DNA of 59,091 nt from JBDHUJ01 sp039809105 (lineage in GTDB: Bacteria > Patescibacteriota > Saccharimonadia > Saccharimonadales > UBA4665). A program made the translations under genes and the position numbers. A model generated the notes under the pieces. It worked only from the letters and a program-made list of their open reading frames with translations. It was not told the origin of the DNA and did no database searches. The stretch spans positions 1-59,091 of the forward strand of contig JBDHUJ010000002.1 in NCBI GenBank assembly GCA_039809105.1. The letters run 5' to 3'. Below are positions 1 to 7,692 of the stretch, piece by piece (the first letter of the stretch is position 1; every line of letters begins with the position of its first letter).

Positions 1-2
1 AT

Positions 3-191
3 TACGCCGACACCAACCATGCCGAGAACATGTGGAGCGTCGGGAAACGGCACATGCGCAAGCTCTACGGCGGACGGCTGCTGACCCGCCGGCTGGAGGA
101 TTTCTGCCGGGAATGGATGGCAAGGGCCAACCAACCGGAGTTATTTACCAGCCCCACCGAATACTTGCGGTTTACGCTTGTTCCGGGTTAG
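3..191 (+). pseudogene. C-terminal fragment of a transposase-like protein (cut by window edge)
   Basis: The frame is open from the window edge to a TAG at 189-191 and encodes 62 residues. The piece carries N-H-A-E-N-M-W-S near its start and a basic W-M-A-R region, the style of the last part of a DDE transposase where the catalytic Glu helix is followed by a short tail. No N-terminal part or terminal repeat is visible, so the family cannot be named and it is not known whether the complete gene is intact upstream. It could also be another protein that resembles transposases only in this short stretch. Confidence 0.4.
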
Positions 192-243
192 TTGACTGAA
201 CCATTTTAGTTTGTAGTAGTGAATCTACAGGTCTCGTTTGACT

Positions 244-435
244 CTACCCTTTGCGAGGGATTTTGGGGAGGGGTTTGTCGCGGGCGAGTTCGGAGGGTAG
301 GTTTAGCGATGCAGCGGATTTCCTGGGTGGTCGGGCCGGCAACTCTACGCGAACCCCGCAGATGACGCCAGTTATGCGCTTGCGCGCAGGGTTTAGCGTG
401 GAAGCTTTGGTGTAGAAGTCCGACCGCAACGGCAT
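244..435 (-). CDS. Small basic hypothetical ORF, possibly a gene remnant
   Basis: This 63-residue basic, proline-rich frame starts at an ATG at 433-435. On the minus strand a TAATCT box lies 5 bases before this ATG, so it could be transcribed divergently from the gene at 467. The end is rich in Arg, Lys and Pro, with no domain that I recognise. It fills the gap between the transposase tail and the next gene, and may be debris of the mobile element rather than a working gene. Confidence 0.25.
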   Translation of the reverse strand: MPLRSDFYTKASTLNPARKRITGVICGVRVELPARPPRKSAASLNLPSELARDKPLPKIPRKG

Positions 436-466
436 TAAATAGATTAAGTACGATATACTAAGGGCA

Positions 467-1006
467 ATGCAGCACGTGCTACTCTTCGACATAGTATTGC
501 TTATAGCCGGGCTGACCTTCACGGTACGTAAGTGGAAAGGCGGTATGCGCATGACATTTAGCCAACATGCCGCTACTAACCGAGCATCAAAGATATTTTA
601 CTCGCTTCTGTTTATAGTCACGCTGCCGATGCTTATAGTATTTTTCGCCAAATGGTATGTGCCGACAAACAACCTGCCCGACATATTTCTATGGCTAGCC
701 GTAGTATCTGCCGTGTTCCAAATACTATGCACGTGGGTTCCCGAAGTGGGCGGCACTAAGACGGTCATTCACAGAGTATTAACCGCCATATCCGGCGTTG
801 CACTTCTACCACTAATCGTAATCATTGGCTGCTCATCGCAGTTTTCGACACTAGAACGTAGTGTAGCCTGGACGGCCTTAGCTGCGATGGTAACCCTGCT
901 CGGCATTGCCCTGAAAAATCAAGGCGGCTACCGCTACGCACTACTTCTGCAAATCGGTTACTATGCCGCATTCTTTGTGGTAATTCTGGTTTCGACATAC
1001 TCGTAG
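467..1006 (+). CDS. Five-helix membrane protein of unknown function
   Basis: The 179-residue protein has about five hydrophobic segments (near residues 3-20, 44-62, 72-90, 105-122, 130-175) joined by short polar loops, so it is an integral membrane protein. I do not recognise the family; the layout recalls DUF998-like proteins but no motif proves it. The start is fixed by a TATACT box at 454-459, seven bases before the ATG, which leaves no room for a leader or ribosome site: a leaderless mRNA. It runs towards the gene at 1043 and its TAG stop sits in a shared stem-loop. Confidence 0.75.
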   Translation: MQHVLLFDIVLLIAGLTFTVRKWKGGMRMTFSQHAATNRASKIFYSLLFIVTLPMLIVFFAKWYVPTNNLPDIFLWLAVVSAVFQILCTWVPEVGGTKTVIHRVLTAISGVALLPLIVIIGCSSQFSTLERSVAWTALAAMVTLLGIALKNQGGYRYALLLQIGYYAAFFVVILVSTYS

Positions 1007-1046
1007 TGGAGATTCCCCGAGACTTAGCAGTCTCGCCTCATACTAC
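1003..1046. terminator. Shared stem-loop between convergent genes, stop codons in the stem base
   Basis: CGAGACT (1018-1024) pairs with AGTCTCG (1029-1035) across a 4-base loop. Outside it GAG pairs with CTC and GTAGT with ACTAC. The outer pairs contain the TAG of the plus gene (1004-1006) and the TAG of the minus gene (1043-1045), which pair with each other. There is no clear T-run, so its role as terminator is inferred from position. Confidence 0.6.
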
Positions 1047-1900
1047 AGCTGTATGCCTTTGTCGGAGTGGAAGACGGCGGTCGAAGGAGTGCCGAGGACG
1101 TCTTTAGTACGGGTGCAGTCTAGATACATATCGACTGCCTTCGGAGATGGGTTGGCGTAAGCAATGCGTATGTCGTAAGTACAAGTGTACTGGCCGATGA
1201 CCTTCTGGTAAAACGCGTCGGCCGACCAGTCTTTGCCTTCGTATATTCCCGTCACCAGGCTCGTGACCGTCACGCCGTTAGTACCAGCTTTGTACCCCGC
1301 TTTTTGCAACGCAGATTCAAGTGTCTGTGCCTTTTCGGTATTGCGCTGCTGGTCTGCACTGGTTTCTCCCAGCTTGGTATAGCCCTGTACGGTCGTGACA
1401 CACATCAGCTGCGTGCTAATACCGGAGGTAGCGGAAACCGTACAGCTATCAGTACTTTTAGGAGTGCTGATGCCGAAGAGTTCAAAAGGATTCCCTAGCG
1501 CACTATTCTGCGTCTCTACTGTGCGCTGCACACCACTGCGATACAGCACGGTGGCCGTAGCCGCCATCACCGGCTTGCGGCCGACGGTACACATACCAAC
1601 GAGGAGTAGTGCCAGCAGAACGGCACCGCCGATTCGTAGTTGTTTGTTCGAAATTTTCGCTAGTTTGTGCATGGTCGTTTCTCCTAGATTATTGGTTACT
1701 TCATGCGCGACACTCAGTGGCAGTTCACCCGCCACGCGGAGCCAGATTGCCGTGCGTTCGTGTTTGCTTTCGCTGCCTTCAAGCATGTCCGCCAGCGTCT
1801 GTACCATCTGCTCGCCGTACTCATTGCGAAAGCTTTTGGGATATAAGCGCAGGAACGTCTCGTAGACGGGGAACTGTTTGCGCCGCTTAGCCGTAGACAT
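1043..1900 (-). CDS. Single-pass membrane protein co-transcribed with PadR regulator
   Basis: The 285-residue protein starts with a cytoplasmic region containing L-R-L-Y-P-K-S-F-R-N-E-Y-G-E-Q-M (about residues 17-32), a motif usual at the N-terminus of PadR-linked membrane proteins. A single hydrophobic helix follows near residues 90-106, and about 180 residues follow that would lie outside the cell, with several cysteines. The outer domain is not recognised. The ATG overlaps the end of the padR-like gene by 14 bases, so the two are translated together and presumably share the autoregulated promoter near 2250. An export or antimicrobial-resistance role is common for such pairs but is not shown here. 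Confidence 0.75.
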   Translation of the reverse strand: MSTAKRRKQFPVYETFLRLYPKSFRNEYGEQMVQTLADMLEGSESKHERTAIWLRVAGELPLSVAHEVTNNLGETTMHKLAKISNKQLRIGGAVLLALLLVGMCTVGRKPVMAATATVLYRSGVQRTVETQNSALGNPFELFGISTPKSTDSCTVSATSGISTQLMCVTTVQGYTKLGETSADQQRNTEKAQTLESALQKAGYKAGTNGVTVTSLVTGIYEGKDWSADAFYQKVIGQYTCTYDIRIAYANPSPKAVDMYLDCTRTKDVLGTPSTAVFHSDKGIQL

Positions 1901-2225
1901 GGGTGCCGCTCAGAATCTGACGTTTTTTGGCGAGCTGCACCGCGTTTTCGTAGTACTCGAGCTCGCTTTCCAGCACTTCGCGGCCAGCGCCCGAGAGTTT
2001 GTAGTAGCGGCGGCGGGTGTCGTCGGCGCGCTTGACTTCCGTTATAAGCTTTTTGCCGCGCAGCTGCTTTATGCTAGTGTATAGCGCACCGGGGCCGAGC
2101 TTTATTTTGCCGTTGCTGTCGTCCTCTATCTGCTTGATGATTTCATAGCCATGTCGCTCCTTTAGGCTGAGTGCCAAAAGGATACTGAAAGCTACCTGGG
2201 GTAATTGGTTATAGTCTTTGCTCAT
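1887..2225 (-). CDS. PadR family transcriptional regulator
   Basis: This 112-residue protein is a compact PadR repressor: winged helix with H-G-Y-E-I-I-K-Q-I near residues 25-33, G-x-L-Y near 47 and the wing R-R-R-Y-Y-K-L near 68-74, followed by one C-terminal helix for dimer formation. PadR proteins usually repress their own gene and a neighbouring transporter or membrane protein until a ligand binds. The gene heads a two-gene operon with the membrane protein at 1043. A strong promoter with a built-in palindrome lies directly upstream. Confidence 0.93.
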   Translation of the reverse strand: MSKDYNQLPQVAFSILLALSLKERHGYEIIKQIEDDSNGKIKLGPGALYTSIKQLRGKKLITEVKRADDTRRRYYKLSGAGREVLESELEYYENAVQLAKKRQILSGTHVYG

Positions 2226-2228
2226 ACT

Positions 2229-2262
2229 CTCAAAAATATATCAAACAACGATATATGTCAAA
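2229..2262 (-). promoter_or_regulatory. padR promoter with likely PadR operator
   Basis: On the minus strand TTGACA and a TATTTT box are 17 bases apart. Between and over them lies a perfect inverted repeat, ATATATC (2236-2242) and GATATAT (2250-2256), with a 7-base spacer. The position inside the core promoter is where an autorepressor would block polymerase. Confidence 0.7.
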
Positions 2263-2278
2263 CTTAGATATACATTAC

Positions 2279-2313
2279 AAAACACCACACTTCTAGAAGT
2301 GTGGTGTTTTTTT
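2279..2313. terminator. Intrinsic terminator, likely bidirectional
   Basis: A perfect palindrome with arms AACACCACACTTCT and its complement (2281-2308) is flanked by A-rich sequence on the left and a run of seven T on the right. It terminates the minus gene at 2333 before it reaches the padR promoter. Confidence 0.85.
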
Positions 2314-2332
2314 GGCTTGCAGGCACAGAAAG

Positions 2333-3016
2333 CTAGGCGTGCGTGGAGGTGGGGATGCCGGGAGTCGGGGTGTGATGGTGGTGCGTGGTGTCGCTGCCAG
2401 CCATCCATTCTTCGAGCTCGTACTCCTGGTCGAGCATAATCTGCGCGACGATGCCGAGGCCCGTCAAAGCCAGCGCGGCAAGCGACCACGCCCACGAACT
2501 AGCCACTATGACGCGAGCGGCAGAAAAGTCGTAGAATGACAGTGGAATCTGGTTGAAGAGCACCAATATGCCACCGATGGCGGTTATGGCCCCGGCGAAC
2601 GAAGTGAGCGCGATGAGCAGCGCCTTCGGCACACGGAACATAACCGCAGCAACGCCAAACGCCAAGCCGACTATGACGCCGATGGTCGCCGAAAGGAACC
2701 CGGGGTCGATGCCGAACACGGTTATGAAGCTGCTGCCGATGGCGTAGCCTATGCCTGCGGTCAGCAACACGACGGCGACGCTGTAGTACAAGTAGGCCAG
2801 CACGGCGAAGACGACGCCGACGATGATGCCGGTAAGTATACCGAGCGTGGTAGCGATGAACGCGTCACCCGAAAAATCGGTAAAGATAGCCGAGCCTGCC
2901 ATGAACCCGCCTATGAGTCCCCAAAGCGCCAACAGCACGCGCGCGAAGCGGTATCCCGCGAACAGCAAGAGCGCCCCCAGCCCGCCCAACAGAATGGCAA
3001 AAAGCAAATCTTTCAT
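2333..3016 (-). CDS. DUF4203 (TMEM198-like) multi-pass membrane protein with His-rich tail
   Basis: The 227-residue protein has seven to eight closely spaced hydrophobic segments full of Gly and Ala, with glycine-zipper stretches such as G-G-F-M-A-G and G-I-I-V-G-V, the pattern of the DUF4203/TMEM198 family. The biochemical role is unknown. After the last helix the cytosolic tail carries four consecutive histidines (near residue 212) followed by a Thr/Pro-rich end, which could bind metal; the neighbouring metal-sensor operon makes this worth noting, but a link is not shown. A shorter ATG choice is not needed, as the first hydrophobic segment begins at residue 3. Confidence 0.75.
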   Translation of the reverse strand: MKDLLFAILLGGLGALLLFAGYRFARVLLALWGLIGGFMAGSAIFTDFSGDAFIATTLGILTGIIVGVVFAVLAYLYYSVAVVLLTAGIGYAIGSSFITVFGIDPGFLSATIGVIVGLAFGVAAVMFRVPKALLIALTSFAGAITAIGGILVLFNQIPLSFYDFSAARVIVASSWAWSLAALALTGLGIVAQIMLDQEYELEEWMAGSDTTHHHHTPTPGIPTSTHA

Positions 3017-3126
3017 ACCGCACCTCCTTACCTTATGGTTGCATTATTCGCCCGCTCCGCTCGCCCGTCTGTAAGAATTCAGGACGTTTCACGACATCCG
3101 ATTCAGCCCATGGAGAGTACCGGGAC

Positions 3127-3153
3127 TTTACAAATACCCCCTAGGGGTATTAT
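3127..3153 (+). promoter_or_regulatory. Metal-sensor operator over the promoter of the CsoR-type gene
   Basis: ATACCCCCTAGGGGTAT (3134-3150; the symmetry extends one base on each side) is a near-ideal CsoR-family site: a G-tract dyad around CTA. It sits between a TTTACA box (3127-3132) and a TATTAT box (3148-3153) 15 bases apart, overlapping the latter, so bound repressor would block polymerase and release would switch on this gene and the one at 3448. Confidence 0.85.
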
Positions 3154-3163
3154 CGTAAGGCGT

Positions 3164-3448
3164 ATGATAGCAGACATACAGCGACGGGCGCTCCACCGCA
3201 CCAGAATCATCCAGGGGCAACTGAAGGGTCTCGAAAAACAGATTGCAGACGACGCGTACTGCATGGACATCCTCACCCAGAGCCTGGCCATACAGAAATC
3301 GCTCGCCTCACTGGACAAGCTCATCCTGGAGAACCATCTCCGAACCCACGTAGCCGAAAAGATGGCCTCCGGCAATACAAAGAAGCAACAATCAGCCATA
3401 GAAGAACTATTGCAGCTCTACGAACTGCACACTATACGAGGCCGGTAA
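3164..3448 (+). CDS. CsoR/RcnR family metal-responsive repressor with C-H-H ligand set
   Basis: The 94-residue all-helical protein belongs to the CsoR/RcnR/FrmR family (DUF156). Counting from this start, the ligand positions are Cys33, His58 and His62, with the family spacing of +25 and +4. Copper sensors use Cys-His-Cys; Cys-His-His is the set of the nickel/cobalt sensor RcnR. The operator upstream looks like a CsoR site, so the metal is open. The start at 3164 is chosen because the operator and -10 box lie upstream of it; an earlier in-frame ATG at 3035 would place the operator inside the gene. The TAA stop overlaps the ATG of the next gene (TAATG), giving translational coupling. Confidence 0.9.
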   Translation: MIADIQRRALHRTRIIQGQLKGLEKQIADDAYCMDILTQSLAIQKSLASLDKLILENHLRTHVAEKMASGNTKKQQSAIEELLQLYELHTIRGR

Positions 3449-3921
3449 TGGACGCTCACGAACATCATGACCACCACAGCCACACCAAGCCCAAAAACAT
3501 GGCGCTCAGCGCCACCCTGCACTGCCTCCTCGGCTGTGCCGTGGGTGAAATGCTCGGCGTCACCATCGGCACGCACCTCGGATTCAAGCCGCACGAAACG
3601 GTCCTGCTGGCGGCGGTGCTGTCGTTCGTTTCCGGCTACACTGTTTCGACGTGGCCGCTCCTGCGGGCAAAAGTACCCTTCCGTAAGGCGCTGCGGTTGG
3701 TCTTCGCCGCCGACACATTGTCCATCCTGACCATGACCATCGCCGATAACCTGCTCATACTCGTCATCCCCGGCGCGATGGATAAGAACCTTACCCACCC
3801 CGTCTACTGGCTCAGCCGGTTCCTGTCTTTGGTGGCGGCGTTCGCGGTCGGGTACCCTGTCAACGCTTACCTGCTCAAGCGCGGCAAAGGACACGCCATA
3901 ACGCACCGCTATCATCATTGA
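3448..3921 (+). CDS. DUF4396 membrane protein with His-rich N-terminus
   Basis: The 157-residue protein opens with a metal-binding style sequence M-D-A-H-E-H-H-D-H-H-S-H (residues 1-12), then about four membrane helices, with two cysteines in the first (C-L-L-G-C) and a second-helix acidic residue. DUF4396 proteins are often found beside copper or other metal genes; a transport or metal-binding role is inferred, not proven. It is the second gene of the sensor operon and would be induced when the repressor releases the operator at 3134. A His-rich end also closes the protein (H-R-Y-H-H). Confidence 0.8.
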   Translation: MDAHEHHDHHSHTKPKNMALSATLHCLLGCAVGEMLGVTIGTHLGFKPHETVLLAAVLSFVSGYTVSTWPLLRAKVPFRKALRLVFAADTLSILTMTIADNLLILVIPGAMDKNLTHPVYWLSRFLSLVAAFAVGYPVNAYLLKRGKGHAITHRYHH

Positions 3922-3946
3922 GCCACGTCGCGTATAATCAGCTTAC

Positions 3947-4414
3947 ATGTTCGTCCAAATACTGAAAATTGCCGTTTTGTGCATCGTCATCGGCGGTGCG
4001 TCCATACCGGTCAGCTTTACTGTCAGCCCCAACCCGTGGATAGTGTGGGTCGGGAACGGCCTGGGTTCGTTGCTTTCGGCGCTGTTCGTGATATTCGTCG
4101 CCGAGCGGATAACCAACGAAAAATTCCGGGAAAAGCTTAGGAAAGTACGCATCGGTAATAAGGTCATACAGGTCCTAGATGCCGGGGATGACAACAAAAA
4201 AGCCCAGAAAGCACGTGGCTTCATAAACAAGCACGGCCTAAAGTTTTTCTCGCTTATCTGCCCCATATTCCCTGGTGCGCTCATCTCCACCGCGCTCATC
4301 TACACCCTCGACCTCGACAAGCGCACCTACAAAATATGGCTGATGCCCGGCATCTTCCTCGTCAGCGGCCTGTACGTATTTGGCTACTGGTGGACGTTCG
4401 TCAAACCTCACTAA
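3947..4414 (+). CDS. Hypothetical membrane protein with three to four helices
   Basis: The 155-residue protein has hydrophobic helices near residues 5-25, 30-50, 100-120 and 130-150, with a charged cytosolic loop (K-F-R-E-K-L-R-K-V-R) between the second and third. The helix with G-x-x-P-x-x-F-P-G-A (C-P-I-F-P-G-A) recalls small multidrug-export-type proteins, but this is weak. A TATAAT box at 3933-3938 ends eight bases before the ATG, so the mRNA is leaderless and the gene is separate from the metal operon. Its TAA stop is the first three bases of a 19-base inverted repeat. Confidence 0.65.
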   Translation: MFVQILKIAVLCIVIGGASIPVSFTVSPNPWIVWVGNGLGSLLSALFVIFVAERITNEKFREKLRKVRIGNKVIQVLDAGDDNKKAQKARGFINKHGLKFFSLICPIFPGALISTALIYTLDLDKRTYKIWLMPGIFLVSGLYVFGYWWTFVKPH

Positions 4415-4575
4415 AGACATCACCCTCTGATCTGCCCCCGGCTAAGCTGCCATTTCCGCCCTGGAACAATCTTTTGTTCGTCACCATATCCAGATATGCT
4501 TCCTCTTGGGAAAGACCGCTCCAGAACGAAACTGACTAGCTTATCTTAGCGGCATTTCAGAGGGTGATGTCTTTA
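4412..4575. repeat. 164-bp element with perfect 19-bp terminal inverted repeats, starts at a stop codon
   Basis: TAAAGACATCACCCTCTGA (4412-4430) is repeated in perfect inverted form at 4557-4575 around a 126-base interior with no gene. The left arm includes the TAA stop of the preceding gene. The similarity continues imperfectly outward for about 14 bases into the coding sequence (CGTC and AAAC blocks are matched on the far side), as if the tail of the gene had been copied in inverted form. Inner GCTAAG and CTTAGC add to the stem. It could be a MITE, a long 3'-end hairpin or an inverted duplication. Confidence 0.7.
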
Positions 4576-4609
4576 AGTTTGCCGACGAGCATCTGCTACT
4601 ATAGTTGTT

Positions 4610-4858
4610 ATGCATAGTTGGCAAGATGTCGTATTGGCCGTAAGTTTGTGTGCCTTCAATATAGCACTCGTACCTTCGGTCGCCGGCAAGCAGAAGCCGC
4701 GCGTCGCCACCAGCCTGATGACCGCCGTGTTCATCCTGCCGCAACTTGTTGCCCTTGCCAGCCTGCACCTCTGGTATTCGTTCACTATGGCGTTCATAAA
4801 TGCCAGCCTATGGTTTACTCTTGCCCTCCAGCGCCACCGCCAAATCCGCCGAAAGTAG
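4610..4858 (+). CDS. Small three-helix membrane protein
   Basis: The 82-residue protein has three hydrophobic segments with P-Q-L near residue 44 and L-W-Y-S/L-W-F motifs in the second and third, the style of half-size sugar-efflux or PQ-loop proteins, but too short to assign. It ends in a basic tail (Q-R-H-R-Q-I-R-R-K), so the C-terminus is probably cytosolic. A TACTAT box at 4597-4602 lies seven bases before the ATG, a leaderless start. Confidence 0.65.
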   Translation: MHSWQDVVLAVSLCAFNIALVPSVAGKQKPRVATSLMTAVFILPQLVALASLHLWYSFTMAFINASLWFTLALQRHRQIRRK

Positions 4859-4885
4859 CCTCGCAAAGCCTGTTATACTACCCGC

Positions 4886-5269
4886 ATGACCGAAACACTC
4901 GCCCGGCAACTAGCCGAAACGTATGTCGATGGCTGGGTAGCAGCCGATATCCCGGGCATAGTGAGCACGCTGCGAGACGATTGTTTCATAACCGAATCGC
5001 ACGGGCCGACGTATCACGGGCCGGATGAAGTCCGGCAGTGGGCCGAGGGCTGGTATCGAACCGGTACGGTCGACCTCTGGAAGATAGATGCGTTTTTCTT
5101 CGACGCAAAGCAAGACACCGCGTTTTTCGAGTGGTCGTTCACTTGCACCATAGACGGCGAAACGACATCGTTAGACGGCGCGAGCATCGTACAATACAAG
5201 GGTGGCAAAATCTATCATATACACGAATATCGTATGACCAAACCCCCGTTCGATTATTTCGCCCGCTAA
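4886..5269 (+). CDS. SnoaL-like / NTF2-superfamily protein
   Basis: The 127-residue protein has the cone-shaped NTF2-fold pattern: N-terminal helices with W-V-A-A-D-I-P-G-I-V-S-T-L-R-D-D (residues 17-32), then strands with S-H-G-P-x-Y-H-G-P-D-E-V-R (38-51) and a final E-Y-R-M strand. Members are small cyclases, isomerases or uncharacterised stress proteins; the substrate cannot be inferred. A TATACT box at 4874-4879 lies six bases before the ATG, so the message is leaderless. Confidence 0.8.
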   Translation: MTETLARQLAETYVDGWVAADIPGIVSTLRDDCFITESHGPTYHGPDEVRQWAEGWYRTGTVDLWKIDAFFFDAKQDTAFFEWSFTCTIDGETTSLDGASIVQYKGGKIYHIHEYRMTKPPFDYFAR

Positions 5270-5403
5270 GACCCTGATTCTCTCTACCGGCATAGTATAT
5301 TTGCTGCGGCACGGTTTACATATGCTACGAATCATGGGAGAAAGTATTGCTTTTTGTAGCTTACAGTGCTATAACATGTATGTAAGAGGTACAGGAGTAC
5401 AGT

Positions 5404-7380
5404 ATGGGTCGTTTACAGCGATTATTCTTTAACACGCCGCGAGTGGCGAGGGTGGTAGTTGCAGCCTTCGTGGTAACCAGTATAACTGCGGCGCTGCTTT
5501 TCAGCACCGGCGCCTATGCGGCCGTTTTTCACTTCACAGGCATCGGCACGCCGCCGAAATGGGTCGTAGAATCCTTCCAGCCTGCATCATCGACCGGAAC
5601 TGCGGCTCCGGCAGGAAGCACCGGAGCGGGGCAAGCAGCCGCCGGAGCACATTTGCCGATTTCGTATGATATAGCTGGGCTATCCGGCACCGTACGGTAT
5701 GTGGCAACAAGCGGCAACGACAGTGGCAACGGCACCGCCAGCTCGCCCTATGCTACACTGGCGAAAGCTTATAGCACTGCGGCCTCGGGCGATACTATCG
5801 TCGTGCGTGGCGGTACCTACCGGCAGGGCAATGTCAGCATCGCCACGAACAAGCCGGTCAGAATTGTCGCGTATCCTGGCGAAACGCCGGTGTTCAACGG
5901 CGCTACACAGGCATCGGACGGCTGGAGCAGCGAAGGCTCGCTGCAATCCCGTGCTTACACCGCCATGCCGGTCACGAGCGGCAGCGGCATCAACTTCCCG
6001 GGCGGCCAGAACCTGACGGGCGCCGGTGACGGCAAGTTCCCCGACCAAGCCTGGGTCGGCGATACCCAGCTCAAGCAAGTCCAAGGTAAGGGCGCGGTTT
6101 CGAACGGCACGTTTGCCGTCGAAGGCGGCCGGTTATACATGACCGCCAGCGATGTCGCCAAGGGTAACGTAGAAGTTTCGAACCTCCGCAACTTCATGAG
6201 CATCCAGGCACCCGGCACGACACTCGAAGGCATAAAAGTAACACGGTATTCCAATAGCGCCGGTGACTACGGCGTCATCAAACTGAACGGCAGCGCCGAC
6301 AAAACCTTGCTGAAGAACGTCGACATCAGTGACACCTCGTTCATCGCCGTGACTATTTCGGGCGGCAGCGACACGAACAACGGCACGACGTTCAAAAACG
6401 TCACCATCTCGAGCTCCAACTGGATGGGCGTAAACCCGACGTACACCGACAACCTGACGTTCGACAGCGTGGACATACACGGCATGAACCAGTGGGGCGA
6501 GTTCAGCTACTCGCCGCAATCGGGCGCCATCAAGACTAGCCGCACGCAGCACACCAAGGTTCTGAACAGCCGCATCACCGACAACAAAAGCCACGGCCTG
6601 TGGTTCGACCAGAGCAACTACGACGTGCAGGTGGCAAACAACGTCATCACCGGTAACCTCGGCAGCTCCGTGTTCTTCGAAATCTCCGATAACCTGACGC
6701 TCGCGAACAACTACATCGTCAGTCCGGCGGGCGGCGACAAGGCGGTCAAACTGGCCGGCTCATCGGGCCTGAAGCTCATAAACAACACCATTATCGGCGG
6801 CTCCGACCCGGTCGGCATTTACACCGACAGTCGCTCCAAACCAGGCTGTGCCGACGCGTCACAACCGCTCTGCGCCAACTCGTACGGCAGTGACCGCGAC
6901 AGTGTCCACCCGCACCAAGCGACCATGGACTGGGTCCCACGACTCGACATGATGGTCAACAACATCATCGCCTATCCGAAAGGCGCTGGTTATTGCGGCG
7001 TCGCGACGGCAGTCTGCATAACTCAGAAGAACGGCGGTGCCACCATACCGCTCAGCACCATCATCCACCAGGCGGATGCATCGCGCCCCAAGACAATCAT
7101 CGCCGGCAATGTCTACGCCAACGGTTCGGGCACGGTCATCGCCACCTCGAGCGGCAAATATGCAACACCGGCTGCGTTTTCGGCCGCCATGGTCAGCGCC
7201 GTGAATATCAGCGGCTTCGAAGCCGGAGCGTGGTCCGGCAGCACGTATATCGAAAACGATGGCACCCCGACCGCCGCGCTAACTGCCTTGAACGACCAAG
7301 CCACGGCCATCCCCACCGATGCGACCATCAACCAGTACCTCACCGCCGGCACCAAGCACTACGGCGTGACATTCAAATAG
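5404..7380 (+). CDS. Secreted right-handed beta-helix protein
   Basis: The 658-residue protein has an N-terminal hydrophobic segment (about residues 15-42) ending in A-Y-A, a signal peptide or anchor, a low-complexity Ser/Thr/Ala/Gly linker (58-85), and then Y-V-A-T-S-G-N-D-S-G-N-G-T with A-S-P-Y-A-T-L (about 98-117), the typical opening of DUF1565/pectate-lyase-like beta-helix domains. Many Asn-rich short repeats follow (N-N-x-I-T-G, N-N-Y-I, N-N-T-I), the coils of the helix. Such proteins bind or cut polysaccharides, or act as adhesins; catalytic residues cannot be named from sequence alone. An AGGAG site lies six bases before the ATG, one of the few genes here with a long leader. The stop opens a long inverted repeat. 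Confidence 0.85.
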   Translation: MGRLQRLFFNTPRVARVVVAAFVVTSITAALLFSTGAYAAVFHFTGIGTPPKWVVESFQPASSTGTAAPAGSTGAGQAAAGAHLPISYDIAGLSGTVRYVATSGNDSGNGTASSPYATLAKAYSTAASGDTIVVRGGTYRQGNVSIATNKPVRIVAYPGETPVFNGATQASDGWSSEGSLQSRAYTAMPVTSGSGINFPGGQNLTGAGDGKFPDQAWVGDTQLKQVQGKGAVSNGTFAVEGGRLYMTASDVAKGNVEVSNLRNFMSIQAPGTTLEGIKVTRYSNSAGDYGVIKLNGSADKTLLKNVDISDTSFIAVTISGGSDTNNGTTFKNVTISSSNWMGVNPTYTDNLTFDSVDIHGMNQWGEFSYSPQSGAIKTSRTQHTKVLNSRITDNKSHGLWFDQSNYDVQVANNVITGNLGSSVFFEISDNLTLANNYIVSPAGGDKAVKLAGSSGLKLINNTIIGGSDPVGIYTDSRSKPGCADASQPLCANSYGSDRDSVHPHQATMDWVPRLDMMVNNIIAYPKGAGYCGVATAVCITQKNGGATIPLSTIIHQADASRPKTIIAGNVYANGSGTVIATSSGKYATPAAFSAAMVSAVNISGFEAGAWSGSTYIENDGTPTAALTALNDQATAIPTDATINQYLTAGTKHYGVTFK

Positions 7381-7540
7381 ACCTCTCCCACTACCTCCCT
7401 TGCAAACGAGCGTGTATTACAGGGATAAGCTGGTTGTTCTTTTGCTGCAAAGCATAGCCGTAGCTATGGTTTGGAGTGAAAGGACGGGCAGATTGCCCTG
7501 GAATACGGGCTCGGTAAGGGGAGGTAGTGGGAGAGGTCTA
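7378..7540. repeat. 163-bp element with perfect 22-bp inverted repeats, starts at a stop codon
   Basis: The 22 bases at 7378-7399, beginning with the TAG stop of the beta-helix gene (TAGACCTCTCCC...), recur as an exact inverted copy at 7519-7540. The 119-base interior contains smaller palindromes (ATAGCCGTAGCTAT) and no gene. No T-run follows. Same architecture as 4412-4575 but unrelated sequence. Confidence 0.75.
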
Positions 7541-7592
7541 ATAAAGCGGGTACTCTGCTAGGTCACTATGCGTGAATACAGGGTGGATTGCT

Positions 7593-7692
7593 GGCCCCCA
7601 TGCACTTTTCCGTAAGACAGGGGTCACCACGCGGAGGCAGGAGCGAAGCTACTGGCGGAGCACCCCTGGCGTCAGAAAAGTGCATGGGGACC
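7593..7692 (-). repeat. Structured element family 1, copy 1
   Basis: A 100-base hairpin. The core at 7606-7679 matches the copies at 37391 and 38508, but the basal arms GGCCCCCATGCAC (7593-7605) and GTGCATGGGGACC (7680-7692) are unique and complementary. The pairs that are not Watson-Crick here are G-U only if the minus strand is transcribed, in agreement with its place just behind the minus-strand TetR gene. A 10-base direct repeat GGTGGATTGC lies outside both arms (7582-7591, 7695-7704), like a target duplication. Confidence 0.75.

Noticed and set aside
3035..3163. Upstream in-frame extension of the CsoR-type protein
   Set aside because: It would put the operator and promoter inside the coding sequence; the family starts at the later ATG.
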